A DNA stretch of 64,000 nucleotides. Origin: Trachythela sp. YZ-2020 (Eukaryota > Cnidaria > Anthozoa > Malacalcyonacea > Clavulariidae). The DNA lies in NCBI GenBank assembly GCA_016169945.1, contig JADLSH010000111.1, positions 248,001 through 312,000 of the forward strand, written 5' to 3'. The notes under the pieces are model-generated. The model did not search any database, had not been told where the DNA came from, and saw only the letters and a list, made by a program, of their open reading frames with translations. Of this stretch, positions 42,573-55,600 are shown in pieces. How positions within the stretch are numbered: position 1 is the first letter of the stretch; each line of letters begins with the position of its first letter. The position numbers and the translations under genes were made by a program.

Positions 42573-43593
42573 TTAAGGTGGTCCAATACAAAAAAAAATT
42601 TTTCTATCTTTTATTACTATTGAATCTCTACTGCTAATATGTTGTTAGCCTCAACACTCTGACAAAAAAAATATGTTGCTGCAAAACAATGTTGCCATGG
42701 TTACCGTCACTTACCGAGATAAAGCACCGCCTGTGGTGAAATTCATGCAATTTTATAAACACAATAACTAAATAAGCATTAATGATAAAATTCTAGAATA
42801 ACTTTTATTTACTAACAAATAACATTGTCTAGGGGTTGAACTAAAACAATCAACATTAAAGCATTATCACCAGTTTTACAGGTCAAAAATTGGAAAGGCA
42901 TTTGACGACTCGCATGGAAACTGTCGCAACTTCAAAACTATTCTACATAACTCAATTCTTTCAGTTCATGACCTAGAGCTTGATATGATGAGTCTATGCT
43001 GAAAATTTCATCAAGATAGCTTCAATACCTCTTCAGATATCCTGCGCGCAATAATGGAAATCGCTAATTTATGCTTATTCGAGAAAAATGCATTTAAAGT
43101 TCAATGTTCGGTTTATCAACATGACGGTCACATTAAGGCGGTCTTATACATTGAATACTATTTTTCCTAATTTAATACTTTTTCCTCATTTTTACTCTAA
43201 TATAATACAATATGGGTGGCTGACACAAAATCACTCACTGTTACAATTTGTGGATTAGTGTTACAATTTTTAGTGATAGATAGTTGAATATAGCTTATAT
43301 ATTCGGTATATAAATGTGCCGTATATAAATGTTTCGGTGGGTACTCATTCGGAGAAAAAAACTTTTTCGTAAATGCTACAATGCTCGCGATTTTCCAATA
43401 GCATCTCGTTGCTATGGTGGTTACTACGGGACAAAATTTCAAACAACTTGCTATTTTCCCCTATTTATCCATTTTACGCCAAACAAATACAAAAATTAAC
43501 ACCAGAAAACGAAAAAGGGATCATTGATGATGTATAATATGGATCATTTCAAAATCGGATTTTCTTTCAAAATTTGGTATTGGACCACCTTAA
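42573..43593. mobile_element. TTAA-flanked element 3
   Basis: Ends read TTAAGGTGGTCCAATAC inward from both sides, with TTAA at 42573-42576 and 43590-43593. The 1.02 kb interior is AT-rich with no coding capacity. The inverted ends are short (about 17 bases, with weaker continuation into an A/T run). Confidence 0.75.
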
Positions 43594-44299
43594 GGTGGCT
43601 CGATAAAGTAATCCTAAAAACCTTATTCAAGAATCGCGAAAACAAAACTTCCTACTCTATGAACAAATCCGTGTGACCATTTGTGCGCGTGGGAATATTA
43701 ACGAAAGAACTTACAAAATGATCTGACGTAAGCAGTTGCTCGCGCCATCTCGCGTCATTGTGCGTGTTATATACCGTTTCATGTCAATTGCTGACGTCAT
43801 TAAAAATTCCATTTTTGAAAAACAATGCGCTATATCTCATTATTTTGTCTGGTGACCTATGTTCAAATTTTGCATGCTGTATTGCACCGCAAAAATCTTT
43901 CATTGTACCAAAAATAAAAAATTCTGTAATGCCAAAAAAATTTTATCGAAGAAAACGACATTTTTCCCGTTTTCATAAAAATGGCATTACAGAATTTTTT
44001 TATACTTTGCTTATTGTTAGTCTGTCTTGCAAGTAAAATAATGCACGAAAAAAAATTGGGGGTCACCAGGGTTCTTTTCCAACTACACGTGGCGATAGGC
44101 TATTTTAGAGTGAATTTCGTACGCGTATGTTGCCATAGCAACGAACTGTGTGTTACTAAAACTAACATAATTTGAAAGTAGAAGCATCAAAATATATGAA
44201 AACCCTGATACCTGATGAATAAAACCTAAAAATATGGAGTTTAATAATTTCAAATTGTTGATCACCTGAATTTTTGAAAACTGTATCGAGCCACCTTAA
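43590..44299. mobile_element. TTAA-flanked element 4, sharing a junction with element 3
   Basis: Ends read TTAAGGTGGCTCGATA inward, with TTAA at 43590-43593 and 44296-44299. The left TTAA is also the right TTAA of element 3. An internal palindrome (aaattctgtaatgcca and tggcattacagaattt, about 43918-43998) forms a hairpin. There is no coding capacity. Confidence 0.75.
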
Positions 44300-44602
44300 G
44301 TGTGCAATGAACTGTTATATCTCGCAGGGGCGCATGCTGTGCAACGCCGAGGCACTGGGTAAAATGGCGGAATTAATGAATTATGCAATATTTTATATAG
44401 CAAATGGGTGGTAACAGCCAAACAGGGGATTGTGGGGGATAATTGCAGTTATACAATTAATTGGCTTACTTATAACCTTTCGTTTATTCGTTGTTTGCTA
44501 ATTTCTAAAGAGAACCAAACAAACCTTTTCTGGCCTACACGATGCAAAATGACATATGTGTAACCAGGGCGCAGTATAAAAACACTTTATACTTTGCAAA
44601 CC

Positions 44603-44847
44603 TCGTTCCAATTGAAGTGTTCCTAAAATATTGCATCAATTCATTACCTCAATTCATTCGTTGAAAAATTGATCAACTTCCTGTGTGTGTGTGAATCGAC
44701 CAATGACGTCTCATTTCAGTGACTGATTGACCAATTGGAACAAGTATGCTAGTAAACAGGAAGTTGAGCAATTTTTGAGCAAATGTATTGATGTCAACTT
44801 ATGAAATGTATCGAATCAATATTTGAGGAACACTTCAATTGGAACGA
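44603..44847. repeat. 245-base foldback element (MITE)
   Basis: Inverted ends TCGTTCCAATTGAAGTGTTC match exactly, and inverted similarity continues inward (atattgcatcaattcat, aaaaattgatcaacttcctg). The centre holds gaatcgaccaatgacgtc. The target duplication is unclear. Confidence 0.65.
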
Positions 44848-45608
44848 CAATAAAGAAAGAAAGAAAAAGTGTGTTCAAATATTTAGCATATCATCGTATT
44901 AAACGGACGGATAATTCACGAAATTGTGACGGAGTACGATAGTGGATGACTGTTTTAGAATGCTAACTTTGTAAGTATTAACTTGGAGCATATTCTCAAT
45001 CTCATACTCATTGTATTAATGGACTATTATTATATCGTCTTTACGAAATATAATAGAAAAATATCTGATAGTGCAGAATATTAAAGATTATTTCGTCGGT
45101 CTGGCGTCGTGACTTTCACATTAAAGTAGTTTCCCTCAACGAGGGTGCGAAACAGTCAAAATTTCTACATTTGAAAGATCACATAATTGTAATCAAAGGG
45201 GAAAAACAAGGACAGCTGACTGCAAGAAACAAGCGACTGACCGTCCTCGAAAGCTCTACCTCGCAAGAGCCACAAGAGATTCAGAAAATTCCCTTTTATG
45301 CTGTACTTTGTTCGCTAATATTCAGATTTTTGCGAGAAAACTTGGCCCACTCACTCTCGACCACTGATTTATCCAAATGTAATTGTTTTTATAGTAAAAT
45401 TAAATACACACGTTCCTGGGACCCAGTCCCCCGGAAGACGCTACTTTTTTTCCAAAATAGCGACTTTGAGCCTTTATATCTCCGAAACTAACCATTTTGC
45501 GTTCATAAGCACTTTAAGTGCTCTCGACATCGTTACAGGACAGCGTGTCGCATGAAATCGAGGCTCATGATAAATATCGCTCAGAATAAATAAAACACAT
45601 CGCTCAAA

Positions 45609-47590
45609 ATGCCAAAAATGGAATTGAACACTCTGATCAGCAAAAGAGACAACGCAATCCAATCTATTCATGAATTGTTTGAAGAATTTGAGACGGTCTT
45701 TTCAGTGGAACCTAAACTGGACAGATTAGAAGCTATTTTTACCGAACTATAAAGAAACAGCAAGAGACCATAGCTGATGGAATCGTAGAGGATGGGATGT
45801 CAGAGGATGACCAGATGTTAAAATCCAATAGAGATGTGGGTGATAACTGATAAGCTAAAAAACAACTATTTAGAACTCGCTAAAACTTTTGCAGCTTATC
45901 AAAAGAAATTAAGCTCACCAAAATTGTCTACTTATAATTCAGAATCATTGGAAGCGGTGACATCAGCAGTGACAAAAATGGCGGAAGTCAATAGCCAGGG
46001 GCCTGGAAAGATTGCCAGTACCATCCTGGGACGGATGTAGAAGATCATATTCCACCTGGAAGAAGGAATTTCATCACTGGATGACGAAATTTTCGCAAGA
46101 TAAAAACGAGCAGCTACAGCGCTTTAGGAAAGCGATGCCTAAAGAGTTCTGGTGGACGGACCAGGTGAAAACTTCCAAAAGTAACGATCGGGCATGGGAA
46201 ACCCTGGATGTTGAATTCGCTGACAAACGGAAACTCGTGGACGAACTACTAGCGGGAATAAATAATCAAAAACCAGTGAAGAGAGACTCGAAATCACTTT
46301 CTCAATATGCATCTTTAATAACCGGCTATGTAAATGATATGGAAGACAATGAATGTCCTGTCTCCTCGTCGTCAGAAGCTCCTTTCTTCATGTCTCAACT
46401 TAACTTCTTTCAAAGCTTAGTCCTGGTGACAACTCAGCCTTTGGTCGGGATATGAAGAGAGATAAAAAGGAGGGAAATGTTTCCAACCTTATCAATTGGT
46501 TGCAGGAAGAGGCTAGCCTTCGTTCAAGAGGAAGAAGTAACCTTGAAAGTGAGAATACAACCAGACGATCCGAGAACCGATGCGGAGACTTTAAAGCACA
46601 GGAATCATGTCCTGTTGGTTGTCAAACACAACACCTACTCGCTGCTTGCCCTACTTATCAGAGTTTAACTGTAAACCAACGATGGGACATTGTTAAACAG
46701 AAGCAGAGATGTCGTAAATGCTTAAGAGCTCATCATGGCACTACGTGAGTGATGGCACTACGTGTGATAAGTGTAAGAAAAACCACCACCAATCATTACA
46801 CAATGACAAACCATTAAATCCGGATGCTTCTCCATTTCCGAACGAAGAGAATAATACCACAAACAACAACATTGATATAAACTCTTCTAAACACAAGAAT
46901 GGCGTTCAGACTGTGACTGGACTATGCCCGATTCAAAAGATTAAAGTAGCAGATGCGAATGGAGTACCTGTGGATATCCCTGCAATGCTGGATACCGGCT
47001 CTAATACTAGTCTCCTTTCTAAAGCTGCAGCAACGAAACTTGGATTAAGCGGACCGCAAACCCACTTAACTATGACTTGGCCGGAGGGGCCAAGAAGTCT
47101 GAAGTTTCTGAAATTGTAGAAATCACCATGGTCTCCCAATTGAAGAAGATGTCAAGAAAACTCTTCTTGTACACACAGTCAACAAACCATGCAGCAGCGC
47201 AAAAACAGTTTCGAAGACGTCGTTGGAGAAATACGCCCACCCTAAACCGATTTCAGGAAAACTACATCTATCTGGTGGAAGCATCGACTTACTTCTTGGA
47301 ACAGACTTTGCGGATGCCTTTGTTGATGTTCACGCTTTTCCTGGACAACCTGGAGAACCTATAGCTAAGTTGAACTGCTTTGGTTGGTACATCTTAGGCA
47401 AACTTGCTACGAGCAATGCTAGAATTCAATCGGTCGATGTTGGCACAATAAGCGTTATGGAAGATCTGAATATTCTTTTACAGCAAGATCTCATCGGGGT
47501 AAAACCGACCGAACTGTGTACATGCAGCGACGGTGAATTACGGTCGAACAAATTTGTTAAGTCACTTAATCAACAACATTGGTAGACGGC
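45609..47590 (+). pseudogene. Gag-protease region of BEL/Pao element 2
   Basis: It starts MPKMELNTLISKRDN. A gag domain follows with TWKKEFHHWMTKFSQDKNEQ (46050-46455), then Cys/His-rich knuckle-like stretches (CRKCLRAHHGTT, CDKCKKNHHQSLH, about 46700-46810) and the aspartic protease motif AMLDTGSNTSLLS (about 46985). The segment LLGTDFADAFVDVHAFPGQP follows (47290-47350). Breaks: stops near 45750 and 45850, frame changes near 46020, 46450 and 46740, and a further change near 47100-47220. The protein is not expected to be made intact. Confidence 0.75.
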
Positions 47591-47789
47591 AGAGTGCAAA
47601 TCAAGATGCCATGGAAAGAAAGCGGCCCCCCCAAAACGTAGCAACTAGGACATCGCCCTTAAAAGAACATACTCGACTGAAAAATGGTTTGAAAGAAAAG
47701 ATTGCACCGAGGCTGTTGACGAAGAAGTTCAGAATATGGAGCGGTCATACTTCTTCGTTGGAAACTCGAAGACGGTAGCTTCTACTGCG

Positions 47790-49219
47790 TTTCAGTCATC
47801 ATCAAGCCGTTAGTCGCACCAGTAAAGAAGAAAAGTATTCCCAGATTAGAATTGCTTGGCTGTCTAGCTCTATCGAGGATCTACGATACCTGTCGGAAGG
47901 TACTAGATTTTGCAAACGTCAACGAAGCAAATAAATTTCTATGGGTCGATTCTACAACAGTACTATCGTGGATAAGAACTCCCCCGAAAGAGTTCCGACC
48001 TTTCGTTTCAGCTAGAGTTGCTGAGATTCAAGAAACTTTTGGTACGAATGAGTTTCACTACATTAGATCCAGTTTCAACCCAGCTGATGGCCTCACCCGA
48101 GGAATTGAATTGGAGCAACTTGAAGAATGGTTAGCTGGTCCACCCTTCCTCAAGACACCCGAACTAGAATGGCCACAATTTAAAGAAGATGATCAAGAGC
48201 CTAATGTTGACCTTTTCGAGACTAGGAGAGAGTTTAAACCTCCAAAGAAGTCGAAGACCAAGTCGACATCTCAAGCCAGCTCAACTTCTAAAGAAGAGCT
48301 ACCAAATTCTACTCCAGACGATTCAACGAAAGTTGATGACAAGGCGAAGCGAGAGTTCAAGCCAACGTAGCAACGAAAGATGAAGATGAAAATCCCATTC
48401 TTTCCCATCTACTAGCAACGTGTTCTACATTTTCGAAAGTTCGACGAACATTCGCATATATTAACGGTTTATCAAAATGCCAGACGCGTAAATCGACAGA
48501 GAGGATCCATTACCGTAGAAGAACTCCGGAATGCAGAGAAACAACTGTTTCATTGGACCCAGCGTCACGTAACTGACAACGCGATTGACAAGCAACTCCT
48601 TGTCGAGAAAGATGAAAATGGTCTACTCAGAGTACATGGACGGCTCGAAGATATCAGGACCCTTCCAAACGATATGAGAAACCCAATTCTTCTGCCCAGA
48701 AATCACCCACTAGTCTATCTACTCCTGCAAAACATGCATGGAATCAATCGTCATTGTTGATACAAGCGATTGATGCATGAAGCGAGAGGAAAATTTTTGA
48801 TCATTTGGATCGTGGAATGTCGAAATATCTCACCGACAAATGCGTGGTTTGCCACAAGCTACGCAAGAAACCCCTTGGGCAAATCATGGGACAAATGCCA
48901 AGTCTACGTGTAACTGCAGGATTTCCTCCATTTACGAACACTGCAATGGATATGTTCCGTCCGTTTCACATTAGATTGGGTCGACAACGCTAAAGGAAGC
49001 ACAGGTCATCATTTTCACTTGCATGACTACAAGAGCGGTACATCTAGAGCTTGTTAGTGATAAAAGTACGGACACGTTCTTGTTAGAATTTCGGCGTTTT
49101 GCGAATCTACGTGGCCACCCAAACACGTGTTGGTCTGATTGTGGCACTAATTTTGTTGGTGCTCAAAGTTACCTGGATGAAGTCATGCAGAATTGGGACA
49201 TTCCGAAAATTCAGAGTAT
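47790..49219 (+). pseudogene. RNase H-integrase region of BEL/Pao element 2
   Basis: RNase H begins at IPRLELLGCLALSRIY and includes LWVDSTTVLSWIR and SSFNPADGLTRG (47850-48370). The integrase zinc-binding segment is split over frames (48700-48990, with CVVCHKLRKKPLG). The core shows TTRAVHLELVSD and WSDCGTNFVGAQ (49020-49160), then ends. The reverse transcriptase domain is essentially absent between about 47590 and 47790, an internal deletion. Confidence 0.75.
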
Positions 49220-49303
49220 AGACGGATTTTCAGATTTTGCTCTGGGGGAGTGCCGAAAACTTAGGGGGGGGTGCCAAAAATTTAGGGGGGGAGGTGAGCG
49301 GCA

Positions 49304-49610
49304 GGGTAGGTAGGTAGGTAGGTAATACTTTATTTAAAATCAAAATAGAGAACACGCTAGCCCCATCAACTCTAGGCTGGTTTACATAGGGGGCGTGTTT
49401 AAATATTAAAAATATTTAAAAAAAAGGTACACTAAATACTAACACACAAACACACGCTAATATATGATAACTAGGAAGCATGTCATTATCCAACTATTGA
49501 CTTAAACGAATGAAGCGACTCGGCCAATTTTGCTTCATTTGGGAGTTGATTCCAGAGCATAGCGCCGCTATATTTCAAGCTCTTTTTAAGAAGCTTAAAG
49601 TGTAAAGACC
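49304..49610 (-). mobile_element. LINE 3' end (CR1/L2-like), cut by the satellite
   Basis: On the minus strand, 49609-49486 encodes FKLLKKSLKYSGAMLWNQLP and NEAKLAESLHSFKSIVG before TAA, the standard C-terminus of a CR1/L2/Jockey-type reverse transcriptase ORF. The 3' UTR ends in TAAATAAAGTATTACC followed by CTAC repeats (49304-49320). The upstream ORF is missing because the satellite starts directly at 49611. Confidence 0.75.
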
Positions 49611-52600
49611 ATACCCCTATATTTGCATATGCTCATATTGGCGCATTCTCAGAACGCACAAATGAAAAATTCGTGCATATGCTCATATTGGCGCATGCTC
49701 AGAACGCACAAATGAAAAATTCGCGCATATGCTCATATTGGCGCATGCTCAGAACGCACAAATGAAAAATTCGTTCATATCCTCATATTGGCGCATGCTC
49801 AGAACGCACAAATGAAAAATTCGACATGGAGCTCCCCTATATTTGCATATGCTCATATTGGCGCATGCTCAGAATGCACAAATGAAAAATTCGACATGGA
49901 GCTCCCCTATATTTGCATATGCTCATATTGGCGCATGCTCAGAATGCACAAATGAAAAATTCGTGCATATGCTCATATTGGCGCATGCTCAGAACGCACA
50001 AATGAAAAATTCGTGCATATGCTCATATTGGCGCATGCTCAGAACGCACAAATGAAAAATTCGTGCATATGCTCATATTGGCGCATGCTCAGAACGCACA
50101 AATGAAAAATTCGTGCATATGCTCATATTGGCGCATGCTCAGAACGCACAAATGAAAAATTCGTGCATATACTCATATTGGCGCATGCTCAGAATGCACA
50201 AATGACAAATTCGTGCATATGCTCATATTGGCGCATGCTCAGAACGCACAAATGAAAAATTCGACAAAAAGTTCCCTATATTTGCATATGGTCATATTGG
50301 CGCATGCTCAGAACGCACAAATGATAAATTCGTGTATTTCCTCATATTGGCGCATGCTCAGAACGCACAAATGAAAAATTCGACATGGAGCTCCCCTATA
50401 TTTGCATATGCTCATATTGGCGCATGCTCAGAACGCACAAATGAAAAATTCGTGGATATGCTCATATTGGCGCATGCTCAGAACGCACAAATGAAAAATT
50501 CGTACATATGCTCATATTGGCGCATGCTCAGAACGCACAAATGAAAAATTCGTGCATATGCTCATATTGGCGCATGCTCAGAACGCAAAATGAAAAATTC
50601 GACATGGAGCTCCCCTATATTTGCATATGCTCATATTGGCGCATGTTCAGAACGCACAGCACAAATGAAAAGTTCGTGCATATACCCATATTGGCGCATG
50701 CTCAGAACGCACAAATGAAAAATTCGTGCATATGCTCATATTGGCGCATGCTCAGAACGCACAAATGAAAAATTCGACATGGAGCTCCCCTATATTTGCA
50801 TATGCTCATATTGGCGAATGTTCAGAACGCACAAATGAAAAATTCGTGCATATACTCATATTGGCGCATGCTCAGAATGCACAAATGACAAATTCGTGCA
50901 TATGCTCATATTGGTGCATGCTCAGAACGCACAAATGAAAAATTCGACAAGGAGTTCCTTATATTTGCATATGGTCATATTGGCGCATGCTCAGAACGCA
51001 CAAATGAAAAATTCGTGTATTTGCTCATATTGGCGCATGCTCAGAACGCACAAATGAAAAATTCGTGCATATGCTCATATTGGCGCATGCTCAGAACGCA
51101 CAAATGAAAAATTCGTGCATATGCTCATATTGGCGCATGCTCAGAATGCACAAATGAAAAATTCGTGCATATGCTCATATTGGCGTATGCTCAGAACGCA
51201 CAAACGAAAAATTCGTGTATATGCTCATATTGGCGCATGCTCAGAATGCACAGATGACAAATTCGTGCATATGCTCATATTGGCGCATGCTAAGAACGCA
51301 CAAATGAAAAATTCGACAAGGAGTTCCCTATATTTGCATATGGTCAAATTGGCGCATGCTCAGAACGCACAAATGAAAAATTCGTGCATATGCTCATATT
51401 GGCGTATGCTCAGAACGCACAAACGAAAAATTCTTGTATATGCTCATATTGGCGCATGCTCAGAATGCACAGATGACAAATTCGTGCATATGCTCATATT
51501 GGCGCATGCTCAGAACGCACAAATGAAAAATTCGTTGATATGCTCATATTGGCGCCTGCTCAGAACGCACAAATGAAAAATTCGTGTATATGGTCATATT
51601 GCGCATGCTCAGAAAATTCAAATGAAAAATTCGTGTATATACTCATATTGGCGCATGCTCAGAACGCACAAATGAAAAATTCGTGTATATGGTCATATTG
51701 CGCATGCTCAGAAAGTACAAATGAAAAATTCGTGTATATACTCATATTGGCGCATGCTCAGAACGCACACATGAAAAATTCGTGCATATGCTCATATTCG
51801 CGCATGCTCAGAACGCACAGATGAAATATTCGTGCATATGCTCATATTGGCGCATGCTCAGAACGCACAAATGAAAAATTCGTGCATATGCTCATATTGG
51901 CCCATGCTCAGAACGCACAAATGAAGAATTCGTGCATATGCTCATATTGGCGCATGCTCAGAACGCACAAATGAAAAATTCGTGTATATGGTCATATTGC
52001 GCATGTTCAGAAAGTACAAATGAAAAATTCGTGTATATACTCATATTGGCGCATGCTCAGAACGCACGCACGAAAAATTCGTGCATATGCTCATATTGGC
52101 GCATGCTCAGAACGCGCAAATGAAAAATTCGTGTATTTGCTCATATTGGCGCATGCTCAGAACGCACAAATGAAAAATTCGTGCATATGCTCATATTGGC
52201 GCATGCTCAGAACGCACAAATGAAAAATTCGTGCATATGCTCATATTGGCGCATGCTCAGAATGCACAAATGAAAAATTCGTGCATATGCTCATATTGGC
52301 GTATGCTCAGAACGCACAAACGAAAAATTCGTGTATATGCTCATATTGGCGCATGCTCAGAATGCACAGATGACAAATTCGTGCATATGCTCATATTGGC
52401 GCATGCTAAGAACGCACAAATGAAAAATTCGACAAGGAGTTCCCTATATTTGCATATGGTCAAATTGGCGCATGTTCAGAACGCACAAATGAAAAATTCG
52501 TGCATATGCTCATATTGGCGTATGCTCAGAACGCACAAACGAAAAATTCTTGTATATGCTCATATTGGCGCATGCTCAGAATGCACAGATGACAAATTCG

Positions 52601-55600
52601 TGCATATGCTCATATTGGCGCATGCTCAGAACGCACAAATGAAAAATTCGACAAGGAGCTCCCCTATATTTGCATATGGTCAAATTGGCGCATGCTCAGA
52701 ACGCACAAATGAAAAATTCGTGCATATGCTCATATTGGCGTATGCTCAGAACGCACAAATGAAAAATTCTTGTATATGCTCATATTGGCGCATGCTCAGA
52801 ATGCACAGATGACAAATTCGTGCATATGCTCATATTGGCGCATGCTCAGAACGCACAAATGAAAAATTCGTTGATATGCTCATATTGGCGCATGCTCAGA
52901 ACGCACAAATGAAAAATTCGTGTATATGGTCATATTGCGCATGCTCAGAAAATTCAAATGAAAAATTCGTGTATATACTCATATTGGCGCATGCTCAGAA
53001 CGCACAAATGAAAAATTCGTGTATATGGTCATATTGCGCATGCTCAGAAAGTACAAATGAAAAATTCGTGTATACTCATATTGGCGCATGCTCAGAACGC
53101 ACACATGAAAAATTCGTGCATATGCTCATATTCGCGCATGCTCAGAACGCACAGATGAAATATTCGTGCATATGCTCATATTGGCGCATGCTCAGAACGT
53201 ACAAATGAAAAATTCGTGCATATGCTCATATTGGCCCATGCTCAGAACGCACAAATGAAGAATTCGTGCATATGCTCATATTGGCGCATGCTCAGAACGC
53301 ACAAATGAAAAATTCGTGTATATGGTCATATTGCGCATGTTCAGAAAGTACAAATGAAAAATTCGTGTATATACTCATATTGGCGCATGCTCAGAACGCA
53401 CGCACGAAAAATTCGTGCATATGCTCATATTCGCGCATGCTCAGAACGCACAGATGAAATATTCGTGCATATGCTCATATTGGCGCATGCTCAGAACGCA
53501 CAAATGAAAAATTCGTGCATATGCTCATATTGGCGCATGCTCAGAACGCACAAATGAAAAATTCTTGCATATGCTCATATTGGCGCATGCTCAGAACGCA
53601 CAAATGAAAAATTCGTGCATATGCTCATATTGGCGCATGCTCAGAACGCACAAATGAAAAATTCGTGTATATGGTCATATTGCGCATGCTCAGAAAGTAC
53701 AAATGAAAAATTCGTGTATATACTCATATTGGCGCATGCTCAGAACGCACAAATGAAAAATTCGTGCATATGCTCATATTGGCGTATGCTCAGAACGCAC
53801 AAACGAAAAATTCGTGTATATGCTCATATTGGCGCATGCTCAGAATGCACAGATGACAAATTCGTGCATATGCTCATATTGGCGCATGCTAAGAACGCAC
53901 AAATGAAAAATTCGACAAGGAGTTCCCTATATTTGCATATGGTCAAATTGGCGCATGCTCAGAACGCACAAATGAAAAATTCGTGCATATGCTCATATTG
54001 GCGTATGCTCAGAACGCACAAACGAAAAATTCTTGTATATGCTCATATTGGCGCATGCTCAGAATGCACAGATGACAAATTCGTGCATATGCTCATATTG
54101 GCGCATGCTCAGAACGCACAAATGAAAAATTCGTTGATATGCTCATATTGGCGCATGCTCAGAACGCACAAATGAAAAATTCGTGTATATGGTCATATTG
54201 CGCATGCTCAGAAAATTCAAATGAAAAATTCGTGTATATACTCATATTGGCGCATGCTCAGAACGCACAAATGAAAAATTCGTGTATATGGTCATATTGC
54301 GCATGCTCAGAAAGTACAAATGAAAAATTCGTGTATATACTCATATTGGCGCATGCTCAGAACGCACACATGAAAAATTCGTGCATATGCTCATATTCGC
54401 GCATGCTCAGAACGCACAGATGAAATATTCGTGCATATGCTCATATTGGCGCATGCTCAGAACGCACAAATGAAAAATTCGTGCATATGCTCATATTGGC
54501 GCATGCTCAGAACGCACAAATGAAGAATTCGTGCATATGCTCATATTGGCGCATGCTCAGAACGCACAAATGAAAAATTCGTGTATATGGTCATATTGCG
54601 CATGCTCAGAAAGTACAAATGAAAAATTCGTGTATATACTTATATTGGCGCATGCTCAGAACGCACAAACGAAAAATTCGTGCATATGCTCATATTGGCG
54701 CATGCTCAGAACGCACAAATGAAAAATTCGTGTATATGCTCATATTGGCGCATGCTCAGAACGCACAAATGAAAAATTCGTGCATATGCTCATATTGGCG
54801 CATGCTCAGAACGCACAAATGAAAAATTCGTGCATATGCTCATATTGGCGCATGCTCAGAACGCACAAATGAAAAATTCGTGTATATGCTCATATTGGCG
54901 CATGCTCAGAATGCACAAATGACAAATTCGTGCATATGCTCATATTGGCGCATGCTCAGAACGCACAAATGAAAAATTCGACATGGAGCAACCCTATATT
55001 TGCATATGGTCATATTGGCGCATGCTCAGAACGCACAAATGAAAAATTCGTGCATATGCTCATATTGGCGCATGCTCAGAACGCACAAATGAAAAATTCG
55101 TGTATATGCTCATATTGGCGCATGCTCAGAACGCACAGATGAAAAATTCGTGCATATGCTCATATTGGCGCATGCTCAGAACGCACAAATGAAAAATTCG
55201 TTGATATGCTCATATTGGCGCATGCTCAGAACGCACAAATGAAAAATTCGTGTATATGGTCATATTGCGCATGCTCAGAAAATTCAAATGAAAAATTCGT
55301 GTATATACTCATATTGGCGCATGCTCAGAACGCACAAATGAAAAATTCGTGTATATGGTCATATTGCGCATGCTCAGAAAGTACAAATGAAAAATTCGTG
55401 TATATACTCATATTGGCGCATGCTCAGAACGCACACATGAAAAATTCGTGCATATGCTCATATTCGCGCATGCTCAGAACGCACAGATGAAATATTCGTG
55501 CATATGCTCATATTGGCGCATGCTCAGAACGCACAAATGAAAAATTCGTGCATATGCTCATATTGGCGCATGCTCAGAACGCACAAATGAAAATTCGTGC

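Larger units (their letters stand above)
45102..49219 (+). mobile_element. BEL/Pao LTR retrotransposon 2 (decayed, truncated)
   Basis: A primer-binding-like TGGCGTCGTGAC at 45102 precedes a BEL/Pao-type gag-pol from about 45609. The 5' LTR should end near 45100 but its start could not be fixed. No 3' LTR is present: integrase coding sequence breaks off near 49219, before the LINE fragment and satellite. It differs from element 1 in sequence and active-site details, so it is a separate family. Confidence 0.8.
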
